From: JAJPKK01 sp963781195
GTDB taxonomy: Bacteria; Pseudomonadota; Alphaproteobacteria; Rhizobiales; Xanthobacteraceae
Direction of reading: 5' to 3'
Assembly: GCA_963781195.1 (NCBI GenBank)
Contig: CAWAEZ010000004.1
Span: forward strand, 434,001-498,000
DNA: 64,000 nt
Numbering within the stretch: the stretch's first letter is position 1; each line of letters opens with the position of its first letter. The translations under genes and the position numbers were made by a program. This document shows, piece after piece, positions 53,952 to 62,772 of the stretch. Below the pieces are notes generated by a model that saw nothing but the letters and a program-made list of their open reading frames with translations, did no database searches and was not told the DNA's origin.

Positions 53952-54725
53952 GTGCGGGATCAGAGGACGCCAGGGGCCGCATCCGAGGCGCACGCGCCGG
54001 CGGTCGAGCCGGCTTTGCCAAAATTGCGTCTCCTGTGCGCCGGGGCCATGCACGGGGTCATCGCGGCCTTGCACCGAGCCATCGAGAGCGCCGCCGGCGG
54101 ATCGGTGGCGGTGCAATACGCGAACTCCGGGGGTGTCCGCGCCCGCGTGATGGCGGGTGAAGCGACCGATGTTGCGATCACCACGGCAGCGGCGATCGAC
54201 GATCTCGTGCGCCATGACAGGATCCTGCCGGGAACCGTGACCGCTATGGCGCGCTCCGCCATCGGCGTCGCGGTCCGTGCCGGGGCATCCCGTCCGGACA
54301 TCGGAACGGTCGATGGCTTCGCACGCGCCTTGCTCGCCGCGCGGTCGATCGCCATGGCCGATCCCGCCACCGGCAGCCCGAGCGCGACGCATCTCGTCGG
54401 CGTGTTCGAACGGCTGGGGATCACTGCCGCGTTGCAGGGCAGGATCAGGTACGTGAGCGGCGGCGCCGGCGGTGTGGTGGTGGTCGGCGATGTGGTCGCG
54501 CGCGGCGACGCCGACATCGGCATCCAGCAGATCGCGGAGTTCACCGCCGTGCCCGGCCTCGAGGTCGTCGGCGAGGTGCCGGCCGAGCTGCAGAAAGTCA
54601 CGGTGTTTTCGGCGGCGGTGACGGCGACGACAACCGATCCGGACGCGGCGCGGCGCCTCGTGGCGTTCCTCGTCTCGCCGCAGGCGGCGGCCGTCGTCAG
54701 GGCGACGGGTATGGAGCCTGCCTGA
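53952..54725 (+). CDS. ModA-like substrate-binding domain protein without an obvious signal peptide
   Basis: The 257-residue protein starts at GTG with AAGGAGGA three bases upstream. It has a type II periplasmic-binding fold of the molybdate/tungstate type: KLRLLCAGAMHGVIAALHRA, VQYANSGGVRARVMAGEATDV, IAMADPATGSPSATHLVGVF and ADIGIQQIAEFTAVPGLEVV. The usual solute-binding proteins have a cleavable leader; here the N-terminus is Ala/Pro-rich and hydrophilic, so it may stay in the cytoplasm. No transporter genes adjoin it. Confidence 0.8.
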   Translation: MRDQRTPGAASEAHAPAVEPALPKLRLLCAGAMHGVIAALHRAIESAAGGSVAVQYANSGGVRARVMAGEATDVAITTAAAIDDLVRHDRILPGTVTAMARSAIGVAVRAGASRPDIGTVDGFARALLAARSIAMADPATGSPSATHLVGVFERLGITAALQGRIRYVSGGAGGVVVVGDVVARGDADIGIQQIAEFTAVPGLEVVGEVPAELQKVTVFSAAVTATTTDPDAARRLVAFLVSPQAAAVVRATGMEPA

Positions 54726-54824
54726 GAAAGCGGGGGCAGGGGATTGGTTCCGGTGCCTTACGCTGGGCAGCCTGTTGACCCCGGGGCGATCCAACACCCG
54801 AAGGCTCTGTGCGGCGGAGCGGCA

Positions 54825-55811
54825 TCAGTTCGACACCGTAATTCCGTTGTCACGAACGACTTTGCCCCAGACGGCAACCTGCCGGGCGAAAAATGATCGG
54901 AGACCCTCAGGCCCCTCCAGACGAAGATCCATTTGCTGCGTCACCTTCAGCATCTGCGACGCACTCTCCTCGCTCAGGGTCGACTTGAAAGCATTGCTGG
55001 CCTTGTCGACGATCGTCGGAGGCGTCCCTTTCGGCGCGAAGACGCCCCACCAGGCAAGTGCCTCCAAATCCGGAAACCCACTCTCCATGGCCGTCGGCAC
55101 ATCGGGAAGGGCCTCCTGCCGCATCCGGCCCAACTGCACCAATGGACGGAGATAATTGCTTCCCAGTTGCGGCAGGATGAGCGCGATCGATCCCGCTATC
55201 ATGTCGACGTGTCCGCCGATCACATCATTGATCGCCGGACCGCCTCCTTTGTAAGGAACGTGCACAATGTCGACGCCCGCGGTTTTCGTGAGCAGGGTCA
55301 TCGCGAGATGACCGATGGTCCCGATGCCGACCGATGCGTAGGTCAGCGTGCCCGGCTTCTCTTTGGCGGCGGCAATGACCTCGCGAAAAGTCTTGAACGG
55401 GCGGGACGCGTTGATGGCGATGACGTAGGGCGCGGTCCCGACCAAGAGAACCGGCTCGAGGTCCTTCTCGACGTCGAGCGCCGGCTTTTCGATCAAGGCG
55501 GGTATGACCGCGTGAGAGTCGAAGGTGACGAGAAATGCCGACCCGTCGGGTCGGCTCCTGGCAACCTGGGCGGCACCGAACGAGCCGACTGCACCGGGCT
55601 TGTTTTCGACGAGGACGGTCGCACCGAGCCGCTGTTGGAGGCCCGGCTGCAGCAGCCGGGCCAGCGCGTCCGTCGATCCACCGGGCGGAAACGGCACGAC
55701 GAGCGTTGTCACCTGCGGAAATTGCTGCGACCGCGCAGCGGTGGTCAGGCCGGATGCGAAAGCGCCCGACATGCCGGCCCATCGAAGAAATTCACGGCGA
55801 GCCAGAGCCAT
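54825..55811 (-). CDS. Bug/TctC-family solute-binding protein with Tat-like leader
   Basis: The 328-residue protein has a leader with a double Arg (ARREFLRWAGMSGAFASGLT) and the family motifs TTLVVPFPPGGSTDALARLL, TVLVENKPGAVGSFGAAQVA, DIVHVPYKGGGPAINDVIGGH and PDLEALAWWGVFAPKGTP. The start was set at ATG 55811; a TTG at 55823 would add four residues. It is an orphan: no TctAB genes lie next to it, as is common for this expanded family. It could work with the TctAB encoded at 37907-39857. Confidence 0.9.
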   Translation of the reverse strand: MALARREFLRWAGMSGAFASGLTTAARSQQFPQVTTLVVPFPPGGSTDALARLLQPGLQQRLGATVLVENKPGAVGSFGAAQVARSRPDGSAFLVTFDSHAVIPALIEKPALDVEKDLEPVLLVGTAPYVIAINASRPFKTFREVIAAAKEKPGTLTYASVGIGTIGHLAMTLLTKTAGVDIVHVPYKGGGPAINDVIGGHVDMIAGSIALILPQLGSNYLRPLVQLGRMRQEALPDVPTAMESGFPDLEALAWWGVFAPKGTPPTIVDKASNAFKSTLSEESASQMLKVTQQMDLRLEGPEGLRSFFARQVAVWGKVVRDNGITVSN

Positions 55812-55899
55812 GCTGCCTGCCAAATCCAGTCATGCGTTTATTTTCGCCTTGAGCATCGACGCAGGCGCGTCGTGTCGTTTTCCGCCAGGCAAGCCGACT

Positions 55900-57138
55900 T
55901 CACCCGCTCACCAGCGGGCAGCCGCCGTCCTTCAACGGACGGAACGCTTCGGCGGCGGGGATGGTGGCGCGCAGTTTATAGAAGTCGCCGAAATACTTCG
56001 ATTCCTCCGGCTTCTTGACCTCGAACAGGTAGGCGTCGTGGATCTTTCGGCCATCGACCCGGACGCTGCCCTTGCCGAACAAGAGGTCGTCGGTCGGCAT
56101 CTCCTTCATCTTCGCGGAGACGGCGCGGCCGTCGCCGTCGGCCTTCAATGCCTGCACCGCCTTGAGGTAGTGCGTGACGGCGGAGTAGACGCCGGCATGG
56201 ATCATCGTCGGCACCTTGCCCGGCCGCTCTGCCTGCCAGCGCTTCGTCCAGACGCGATTGGCGTCGTTCATGTCCCAATACCAAGTCTCGGTGAGCACGA
56301 GGCCCTGCGCCAGCGGCAATCCCAGCGCCGCAACGTCGGCGGCGAACACCAGGAGCCCGGCGAGGCTCTGGCCGCCTTTGACGACGCCGAACTCGGCCGC
56401 CTGCTTGATGGCGTTGATGGTGTCGCCGCCGGCATTGGCAAGGCCGATCACCTTGGCGCGCGACGCCTGCGCCTGCAGCAGGAACGACGAGAAGTCGTTG
56501 TTGTTGAGCGGCGCCCGCACGCGCCCCACCACCTTGCCGCCATTCGCCTCGACGACGGCCGCGGTGTCGCGTTCGAGCGAGTGGCCAAACGCGTAGTCGG
56601 CAGTGATGAAAAACCAGGTGTCGCCGCCCGTCTTCACCATCGCCTTGCCCGTCCCGTTGGCGAGGTTCCAGGTGTCGTAGGTCCAGTGAATGGTGTTGGC
56701 GGTGCACTTCGCGCCGGTGAGATCCGAGGTCGCCGGGCCCGATGCGATGAACAGCTTGTTCTTCTGGCGCGCCACTTCGCTCACCGCGAGCGCGACCGCC
56801 GAATTGGGAATGTCGATGATCATGTCGACTTTGTCGACGTCGAACCACGAATTGGCGAGGTTCGATCCGACGTCGGCCTTGTTCTGATGGTCGGCGGAGA
56901 TGATCTCTACCTTCATGCCTTTCGCGGCGGCACCGAAGTCTTCGACGGCAAGCCGCGCCGCGGTGACCGATCCCGGGCCTCCGTTGTCGGAATAAAGGCT
57001 CGACATGTCGCTCATCACGCCGATCTTGATGGTGCCGTCGGTGTATTGGGCGCCGGCCTCGCCGCTTGCGAACACGGTGCCGGTCACGACGAGCGCAAAG
57101 GCGGTCCTTGCCGCCAATGAAATGCGGGGGTGGATCAT
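55900..57138 (-). CDS. ABC-type branched-chain amino acid/amide substrate-binding protein
   Basis: The 412-residue protein has a signal peptide (ARTAFALVVTGTVFASGEAGA) and a Leu/Ile/Val-binding-type fold: TIKIGVMSDMSSLYSDNGGP, VEIISADHQNKADVGSNLA, NKLFIASGPATSDLTG and DTWFFITADYAFGHSLERD. The domain ends in GGCPLVSG. Its ligand in this subgroup is often an amide, urea or aromatic acid; this is uncertain. No LivHMGF genes are adjacent in the window. Confidence 0.9.
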   Translation of the reverse strand: MIHPRISLAARTAFALVVTGTVFASGEAGAQYTDGTIKIGVMSDMSSLYSDNGGPGSVTAARLAVEDFGAAAKGMKVEIISADHQNKADVGSNLANSWFDVDKVDMIIDIPNSAVALAVSEVARQKNKLFIASGPATSDLTGAKCTANTIHWTYDTWNLANGTGKAMVKTGGDTWFFITADYAFGHSLERDTAAVVEANGGKVVGRVRAPLNNNDFSSFLLQAQASRAKVIGLANAGGDTINAIKQAAEFGVVKGGQSLAGLLVFAADVAALGLPLAQGLVLTETWYWDMNDANRVWTKRWQAERPGKVPTMIHAGVYSAVTHYLKAVQALKADGDGRAVSAKMKEMPTDDLLFGKGSVRVDGRKIHDAYLFEVKKPEESKYFGDFYKLRATIPAAEAFRPLKDGGCPLVSG

Positions 57139-57461
57139 GTCGTCTCCCTGGCCGCCGAAGCGGTGCGTGCTGCGCGGGTTGATCCCGGCGTCTGTCGTCG
57201 TCGACGAAAATCAATTGCGTCCGCCGCGGACATCAACGCTGCCGGTTCGGAACGTCGCGAGGCCTCGGCACGGCCTGCTGGCAGCTCTACGCTGACGCTA
57301 ACAGCTCGCCGCGCGCTTTCAAGGTTGAACCCGCCGGGCGCGCTTGTGGCTCGGGACGGCCGTGTGGTTTGCTGCGCTGCGGCGAACGGCCAACCGCTGG
57401 GCGCTGGACAGGTCGCGATCCCTTGTTGTTAAAGCATCGTCCCAACTCACCGGAGGCTCGC
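57139..57461. other. 323-bp divergent promoter region
   Basis: This is the region between two divergent genes. It holds no convincing gene. CGGAGG lies at its right end as the ribosome binding site for the DUF3300 gene. No clear operator was identified. Confidence 0.5.
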
Positions 57462-58934
57462 ATGCTGCGTCGGTTCGTGTCTTGTGTGACGAGTGCGGCC
57501 CTGGTGATCGGCACGCTGCCGGCGCCGCTTGCGGCGCAGCCGGCGCCCGCACCCGCCATCGCGGCGGACCAGGGTCAGGCGGATCAAGGCGAGCAGTTCA
57601 GCGCCGCCCAGCTCGACGCCCTGCTGGCGCCGATCGCGCTCTATCCCGACGCCCTGCTCACCCAGCTCCTGATGGCGACCACAAATCCCTTGGAGATCGT
57701 GGCGGCGAGCCGCTGGCTGGGGCAGGGGTCGAACCGGTCCCTCAAGGGCAAGGCGCTGGAAGGCGCGCTGCGCAATCAGCCCTGGGACCCCGCGGTGAAG
57801 TCCCTGGTGCCGTTCCCGCAGGTGCTGGACATGCTCAACCAGCAGCTCGAATGGACCCAGCAGCTCGGCTACGCCATGCAGAATCAGGAGGCCGAGGTGT
57901 TCGAGGCGATCCAGCGCCTCCGCGCCAAGGCACAAGCCGCGGGCACGCTGCAGTCGACGTCCCAGCAGATCGTGCGGACCGAGCCGGCGCCCGCCGACGC
58001 TGCCGATCCGAGCCAGCCGGTGATTGCGATCGAGCCGGCGCAGCCGGATGTGGTCTACGTCCCGACCTATGATCCCTCCCAGGCCTTCGGTGCCTGGCCC
58101 TATGCCGACGTGCCGCCGGTGTTCTTTCCGCCGCCGGCCGGATACGGCTATCCGAGCGCGCTGGTCGCCGGCCTCGTGTTCGGAGCCGGCGTGGCGGTGG
58201 CGGCCGGCCTGTGGGGTTGGGCCCGGCCGCGCTGGGGCTACGGCGGCGTGAACGTCAACGTCAACCGGTGGAACGCCATCAGCCCCCATCGTCCGTGGCG
58301 TGGCGGAAACGCCGGGGACTGGCGTCCGAACAATCCGGGCTTTCGTCCCGGCGGCGGCATGAGTCGTCCCGGCGGTCCGGTTGGGCGGCCGGTTCGGCCC
58401 GGCGTCCCGCCGGGACGCCCGGGCGTGCCGTCGGGCGGCGTCAATCCCGGGCGGCCGGGGCAGCGCCCGGGGATCGGGCAGCCCGGCTTCGGCCCGGGTC
58501 AAGTGCCGGGCGGCCCGGGAAATCGTCCCGGCGGCCCCGGAGCGGGCGGTGACCGGCCCGGCTTCGGCCCGGGCCATCGCCCCGGTGTTCCGGGCAACGT
58601 TCCCGGAAACCGCCCCGGTCTCCCGGGAGGCGGCCCGGGAAATCGCCCCGCCACACCGACCCTGCGACCCGAAACACGGCCCGTCGTGCCCCCGGGCACG
58701 GGAAGGCCGGCGCGCCCGCCTGGCGGAGGCCAGGTTCAACGCCCGGCGCGTCCGGCACCGACGGTGCGTCCCGCGCCGGCGGTTCGTCCAGCGCCTCGGC
58801 CGGCGCCCGCGGTGCGGGCCCGACCGGCGCCGGCACCGCGGCGTCCGGCAGCGGCCGCGCCGCGGCCGAGCTTCCAGGGTGGCGGCGGCCGTCCTGCCGG
58901 CGGGGGTCGTGGCGGCGGCGGGAGACGGCGCTGA
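57462..58934 (+). CDS. Secreted DUF3300 protein with Gly/Pro/Arg-rich tail
   Basis: The 490-residue protein has a signal peptide (LRRFVSCVTSAALVIGTLPA), then a DUF3300 domain: QLDALLAPIALYPDALLTQL, AASRWLGQGSNRSLKG, QPWDPAVKSLVPFPQVLDML and QPDVVYVPTYDPSQAFGAWP. A hydrophobic segment (SALVAGLVFGAGVAVAAGLW) follows. The last about 200 residues are low-complexity Gly/Pro/Arg repeats (RPGxPG-type), probably disordered. Function is unknown; family members are exported and often near envelope genes. The ATG at 57462 has CGGAGG five bases upstream. Confidence 0.9.
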   Translation: MLRRFVSCVTSAALVIGTLPAPLAAQPAPAPAIAADQGQADQGEQFSAAQLDALLAPIALYPDALLTQLLMATTNPLEIVAASRWLGQGSNRSLKGKALEGALRNQPWDPAVKSLVPFPQVLDMLNQQLEWTQQLGYAMQNQEAEVFEAIQRLRAKAQAAGTLQSTSQQIVRTEPAPADAADPSQPVIAIEPAQPDVVYVPTYDPSQAFGAWPYADVPPVFFPPPAGYGYPSALVAGLVFGAGVAVAAGLWGWARPRWGYGGVNVNVNRWNAISPHRPWRGGNAGDWRPNNPGFRPGGGMSRPGGPVGRPVRPGVPPGRPGVPSGGVNPGRPGQRPGIGQPGFGPGQVPGGPGNRPGGPGAGGDRPGFGPGHRPGVPGNVPGNRPGLPGGGPGNRPATPTLRPETRPVVPPGTGRPARPPGGGQVQRPARPAPTVRPAPAVRPAPRPAPAVRARPAPAPRRPAAAAPRPSFQGGGGRPAGGGRGGGGRRR

Positions 58935-59048
58935 GGCGCTTTAACGGGTGAGACAGTCACCTCACGCGGTTCATGACCACCTTCTCGTCGGAAAGGTCGG
59001 CGACGGCTCGGACATGATTTGCTCGCCGTGATGCGGCTTTCCAGGATC

Positions 59049-59168
59049 GGCTTGCGGAAGCTCGGCTCGCGGATCGTCTGTCTTGCGAACTTCTGTCTTG
59101 CGGACTTTTGTCTTGCGGACGTTTGTCTTGCAGACGTTCGGCTCGCGAAGATTTGGTATGTGAGAATT
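59049..59168 (+). repeat. 15-bp tandem repeat, about eight units, possibly pentapeptide-repeat remnant
   Basis: Units such as tgtcttgcggacttt and tgtcttgcggacgtt follow each other at exactly 15 bases. In one frame they read CLANF CLADF CLADV CLADV RLAKI, which fits the A(D/N)(F/L/V)XX pattern of pentapeptide-repeat proteins. No start or complete protein surrounds it. It could be a gene remnant or a chance effect of the repeat. Confidence 0.65.
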
Positions 59169-59208
59169 TACGTCCCCGCTCGGACCTCGGTAAATCCAGG
59201 AGACAATC

Positions 59209-59613
59209 ATGAAGGCTTCGATGCTGTGTTTTCGTGCTGCCGTGGTGCTGGTGGTTGCCGGCATGATCTGGGGGATCCTGATGGCGGCGACCAATGATCA
59301 CTCGTCGTTGCCGGCGCATGCTCATCTCAATCTGCTGGGATTTGTCTCGCTGTTCCTGTTCGGTATTTATTACCACCTGCATCCGGCGCTGGAGCGGTCC
59401 CGCGTCGCCTTCACGCAGGTGTGGGTGTGGATCGTCGGCACCATCGTTCTCGCGCTCGGGGTCGGCCTCGTGCACAGCGGATACCAGATCGGCGACCCCA
59501 TCGCGGCGGTGGCGTCGCTCGTCGTGCTCGTGGACATGCTGGTGTTCGCCTGGCTGGTGTTTCGGCCGGAGGCCGTCGAGCGGACGGCGCGGTCGGCGGC
59601 GCCCGCCGAGTGA
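59209..59613 (+). CDS. Small four-TM membrane protein with His-rich first loop
   Basis: The 134-residue protein has four predicted helices. The segment LPAHAHLNLLGFVSLFLFGIYYHLHP contains His residues in a pattern like the heme-binding helix of cbb3-oxidase subunit I and related small heme proteins. Whether it binds heme is unknown. GGAGA lies six bases before the ATG. It is followed by the FixK-like box and the phosphoesterase gene. Confidence 0.75.
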   Translation: MKASMLCFRAAVVLVVAGMIWGILMAATNDHSSLPAHAHLNLLGFVSLFLFGIYYHLHPALERSRVAFTQVWVWIVGTIVLALGVGLVHSGYQIGDPIAAVASLVVLVDMLVFAWLVFRPEAVERTARSAAPAE

Positions 59614-59637
59614 GATTGGCGAAGCGCCCCGCCGCCG

Positions 59638-59651
59638 TTGACCAAGATCAA
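59638..59651. promoter_or_regulatory. FixK/Fnr-type box
   Basis: TTGACCAAGATCAA fits the FixK consensus TTGA-N6-TCAA in all eight defined positions and is near the Fnr consensus. It is 49 bases upstream of the phosphoesterase GTG, a distance usual for activated low-oxygen promoters. Confidence 0.6.
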
Positions 59652-59699
59652 GGCCGGATCGCGTAGACTGTCCACGGTGCGGGATGCGAGGGCTGCGCC

Positions 59700-60440
59700 G
59701 TGCTGATTGCTTTGTTCGCGGACATTCATGCCAACCGGCAGGCCTTCGAGGCGTGCCTCGCGGCGGCGCGGGAACGCGGCGCCGAACGGTTCGTGCTGCT
59801 CGGTGACTATGTCGGCTATGGCGCCGATCCCGAGTGGACCGTCACGACGGTCATGGATCTGGTGAGCAAGGGCGCGGTGGCCGTGCTCGGCAATCACGAC
59901 AATGCGGTCGGCGACACCGGCGAGAGCCTCAATGTCGAAGCGCAGGTCGCCATGGAGTGGACGCGCGGCGAGCTCGGCGTGCCGGAGCGGCGGTTCCTCG
60001 CCGATCTGCCGCTGACCGCCGAGGATGAGGGCCGCTTCTACGTCCATGCCGATGCGAGCCGGCCACGCAGCTGGATCTATGTCGCCGACCTGGCCGAAGC
60101 GGCGCGCAGCATCGGCGCGACCCCCGCGCACCTCTCGTTTTGCGGCCATATCCATCGGCCCGCGCTCTATTCCATGTCGATCACCGGCAAGATGACCGCC
60201 TTCATCCCGACGACCGATGTCGCGGTGCAGCTGTTGCCGGGGCGGCGATGGCTGGCGGTGCTCGGCTCGGTCGGCCAGCCGCGCGACGGCAATCCGGCCG
60301 CCGCCTACCTGATGCTGGACACCGCGCGGCGCGAGATCACCTGGTGCCGCACGGCCTACGACATCGAAGCGGCAGCGGCGCGCATCCGCGACAAGGGCCT
60401 GCCGCCGCGGCTCGCCGAACGGCTCTTCATCGGGAGGTGA
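59700..60440 (+). CDS. Calcineurin-like metallophosphoesterase
   Basis: The 246-residue protein has all metal-binding blocks of the family: ADIHAN, LLGDYVGYGADP, VLGNHDNAV and CGHIHRPAL. It starts at GTG with GAGGG upstream. It hydrolyses phosphate mono- or diesters; some relatives are protein phosphatases. Its stop is three bases before the next start, a Ser/Thr kinase, so a phosphatase-kinase pair acting on the same target is plausible. A FixK-like box precedes it. Confidence 0.9.
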   Translation: MLIALFADIHANRQAFEACLAAARERGAERFVLLGDYVGYGADPEWTVTTVMDLVSKGAVAVLGNHDNAVGDTGESLNVEAQVAMEWTRGELGVPERRFLADLPLTAEDEGRFYVHADASRPRSWIYVADLAEAARSIGATPAHLSFCGHIHRPALYSMSITGKMTAFIPTTDVAVQLLPGRRWLAVLGSVGQPRDGNPAAAYLMLDTARREITWCRTAYDIEAAAARIRDKGLPPRLAERLFIGR

Positions 60441-60443
60441 AAC

Positions 60444-61886
60444 ATGGCCGCGGCGCGGCTCGCGCAAGGGATGACGGTCGACGGCTTCATCATCGAGGAC
60501 GCCATCCACCGCGGCGGCATGGCGACGTTGTGGCGCGTGTCGCGCGCGGGCGATCCGTCGCCGTTGCTGATGAAGGTGCCCAAGCTCGGCGAAAGGGCCG
60601 ACCCCGCGGCCATCGTCAGCTTCGAGATGGAGCTCATGATCATGCCGCGGCTCGGCGGCGTGCACGTGCCGAAGTTCGTGGCGGCCGGCGACCTCGCGGT
60701 GAATCCCTACATCGTGATGGAGCACCTGCCGGGGACGACCCTCCTGCCGCGGCTCGCGCACCTGCCGTTGCCTTACGAAGAGGTGGCCGACATCGGGATG
60801 AAGGTGGCGACCGCGCTCGACGACATTCACCACCAGCACGTGATCCATCTCGACGTGAAGCCGAGCAACATCATGTTCCGGCCGGGCGGCGAAGCGGTCT
60901 TGCTCGACTACGGACTGGCGCGCCACGATCAGCTTCCCGACCTGATGCAGGCGGAGTTCCGGCTGCCGTTCGGCACGGCGCCCTACATGGCGCCGGAGCA
61001 GTTGCTCGGCGTCCGGCAGGATCCGCGAAGTGATCAGTTTGCGCTCGGCGTCCTGCTTTATTTCTTCTCCACCGGCGTGCGGCCGTTCGGCGAAAGCGAG
61101 ACCATGTACGGCATGCGGCGCCGACTGTGGCGCGATCCGCAGCCGCCGCGCCGGCTGCGGCCGGACTATCCGCCCTGGCTGCAGGAGATCGTCCTGCGCT
61201 GCATCGAGGCCGAGCCGGCATGGCGTTATCCGACCGCGTCCCAGCTCGCCTTCGATCTGAGCCATCCGGCGCAGGTGAAGCTCACGGCACGCTCCGAACG
61301 TCTCAAGCGCGACCCGTTCACCACCGTGCTGAGGCGCCGCTTCAACACCGACCTGAAGCGCCCGCGCACCCGGCCGGCGCTGGCGGCGCAACTCGCCTCC
61401 GCGCCGATCATCGCCGTTGCGGTCGACCTCGCCGACCCGTCGGCGGCCGCCGACGACTCGCTGCGCGCCACCGCGGCGCGGACACTCGCGACGCTGCCCG
61501 AGGCACGGCTCGCCTGCCTCAACGTGCTGCGCCAGAACCGCATCGCGCTCGACACCACGCTCGACGCGCAGGGGCACAACAAGCATCTCGATCGCCTGGT
61601 CGCGCTCCGCAACTGGGCCGCGCCGCTCAAGCTCGACGAGTTCCGGCTCACCGTGCACGTGCTCGAAGCGATCGATCCGGTGGCGGCCATTCTCGAGTTC
61701 ATCGCCGTCAACAGGGTCGATCACCTGCTGGTCGGTGCGCGGCAGCACTCGCTACGCCGCACGCTGCTCGGCAGCGTCTCCGCCAAGCTCGCCGCGGAGG
61801 CGCCGTGCAGCGTCACCGTGGTGCGGCCGCCGCGCGCCGACGACGGCGAGCCGCCGGAGCGCGACTCGGAGAAACGCGCGGCGTGA
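60444..61886 (+). CDS. Ser/Thr protein kinase fused to a UspA domain
   Basis: The 480-residue protein has an N-terminal eukaryotic-type kinase domain (about 13-275). The ATP Lys is in LLMKVPKLG, the catalytic loop reads HLDVKPSN (residues 135-142) rather than HRDxKPxN, and the metal motif is DYG (155-157) instead of DFG. APE is present as MAPEQLLG and the Asp of helix F in SDQFALGVLLYFF. Residues about 320-465 form a universal stress protein domain ending DHLLVGARQHSLRRTLLGSV, with the GxxG(9)G(S/T)-like nucleotide motif. No membrane segment was seen. GGGAGG is six bases before the ATG. It forms an operon with the phosphoesterase. Confidence 0.9.
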   Translation: MAAARLAQGMTVDGFIIEDAIHRGGMATLWRVSRAGDPSPLLMKVPKLGERADPAAIVSFEMELMIMPRLGGVHVPKFVAAGDLAVNPYIVMEHLPGTTLLPRLAHLPLPYEEVADIGMKVATALDDIHHQHVIHLDVKPSNIMFRPGGEAVLLDYGLARHDQLPDLMQAEFRLPFGTAPYMAPEQLLGVRQDPRSDQFALGVLLYFFSTGVRPFGESETMYGMRRRLWRDPQPPRRLRPDYPPWLQEIVLRCIEAEPAWRYPTASQLAFDLSHPAQVKLTARSERLKRDPFTTVLRRRFNTDLKRPRTRPALAAQLASAPIIAVAVDLADPSAAADDSLRATAARTLATLPEARLACLNVLRQNRIALDTTLDAQGHNKHLDRLVALRNWAAPLKLDEFRLTVHVLEAIDPVAAILEFIAVNRVDHLLVGARQHSLRRTLLGSVSAKLAAEAPCSVTVVRPPRADDGEPPERDSEKRAA

Positions 61887-61893
61887 GCGTTGG

Positions 61894-62043
61894 GAGCCTG
61901 TGAATCTATTCGACCTCATGCTGAGGAGCCGTGCGCAGCACGGCGCCTCGAAGCATGGTCAAGAACGCCGCGGCCTGTGGCCATTCTTCGAGACGGCGCT
62001 TCGCGCTCCTCAGGATGAGTCTTTGGCAGTGATTCACAGGCTC
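61894..62043. mobile_element. 150-bp MITE-like element with 13-bp terminal inverted repeats
   Basis: GAGCCTGTGAATC at 61894-61906 is exactly the reverse complement of GATTCACAGGCTC at 62031-62043. Inside are a second inverted pair (CCTCATGCTGAGGAGC and GCTCCTCAGGATGAG), and an inner TCGAAGCATGGTC / ACTTCG-like segment. It has no coding capacity and lies between convergent genes. Confidence 0.65.
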
Positions 62044-62076
62044 TCGGGATGAGATTCCTCAAAAACTGTCGGCGGC

Positions 62077-62658
62077 TCAGCTCTCTTCGCTGCGGCGGAA
62101 TTCATCGGTCCGCTTGCGGAAACCGTCGGCGTCGCCGTAATCCTCGAAGCCGGCATAGCGCGGATGCGCGCCGATCACGCGGCGGGCGTGCTTGATCGGA
62201 CACCAGTGCTGCTCGGTGCGGCTTGCAATCTCCCTGACATAGGCGATCAGGCCGTTGGCATAGGAACAGTACGCGCAGTTGAGTTTTTCGACGGCGTTGA
62301 GATAGGCGAGATGCCCGCGGTCGAACATGAGATAGTCCGCGCGACGCACCTTTTCGATGCCGTAGACCGGAAAGCAAATGGCCTGGTAGACCGTCACGAA
62401 CAAATCCAGCAAGGCGAAAGGCACGATCATCGCGTAAATCACCGGCGCTGTGATCACGACCAGCGGATGCGCGTTGGCGAGGTAGGGTGCGAGCCGCGTC
62501 TTGAGCTCGCGATGACGCCGCAGCAGCTCTTGCTCGAAGACGGCACGGCCGTGTTCCATGCCGATCCGCAGCTCGGCGCGGCGCTTCGCGAGCTCGGCAT
62601 CCAACTCGGCTTCGAGAGTGCGGATTTTCCGGGTGAGCTCGGCGATCTCAGGCGTCAT
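62077..62658 (-). CDS. Conserved-looking membrane protein with N-terminal coiled coil
   Basis: The 193-residue protein has a charged N-terminal helix (residues 1-50, IRTLEAELDAELAKRRAEL), a hydrophobic segment (LVVITAPVIYAMIVPFALLDLFVTVYQAICFPVYG) and a C-terminal domain with CAYC and a later WCPIKHARRV. The three Cys and several His could bind a metal. I recognise no named family. The next gene upstream on the same strand is a response regulator 114 bases away. Confidence 0.75.
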   Translation of the reverse strand: MTPEIAELTRKIRTLEAELDAELAKRRAELRIGMEHGRAVFEQELLRRHRELKTRLAPYLANAHPLVVITAPVIYAMIVPFALLDLFVTVYQAICFPVYGIEKVRRADYLMFDRGHLAYLNAVEKLNCAYCSYANGLIAYVREIASRTEQHWCPIKHARRVIGAHPRYAGFEDYGDADGFRKRTDEFRRSEES

Positions 62659-62772
62659 GGCGACTTCGCAGGTTGCAGCTGTGCATGCAACGGAGACGCG
62701 CGAAATATCAGGATCGAGCGCCGCCGCGACGGCGGAAGTCTGGAACGAGAATAATTTCTGGAACGAGAATAA

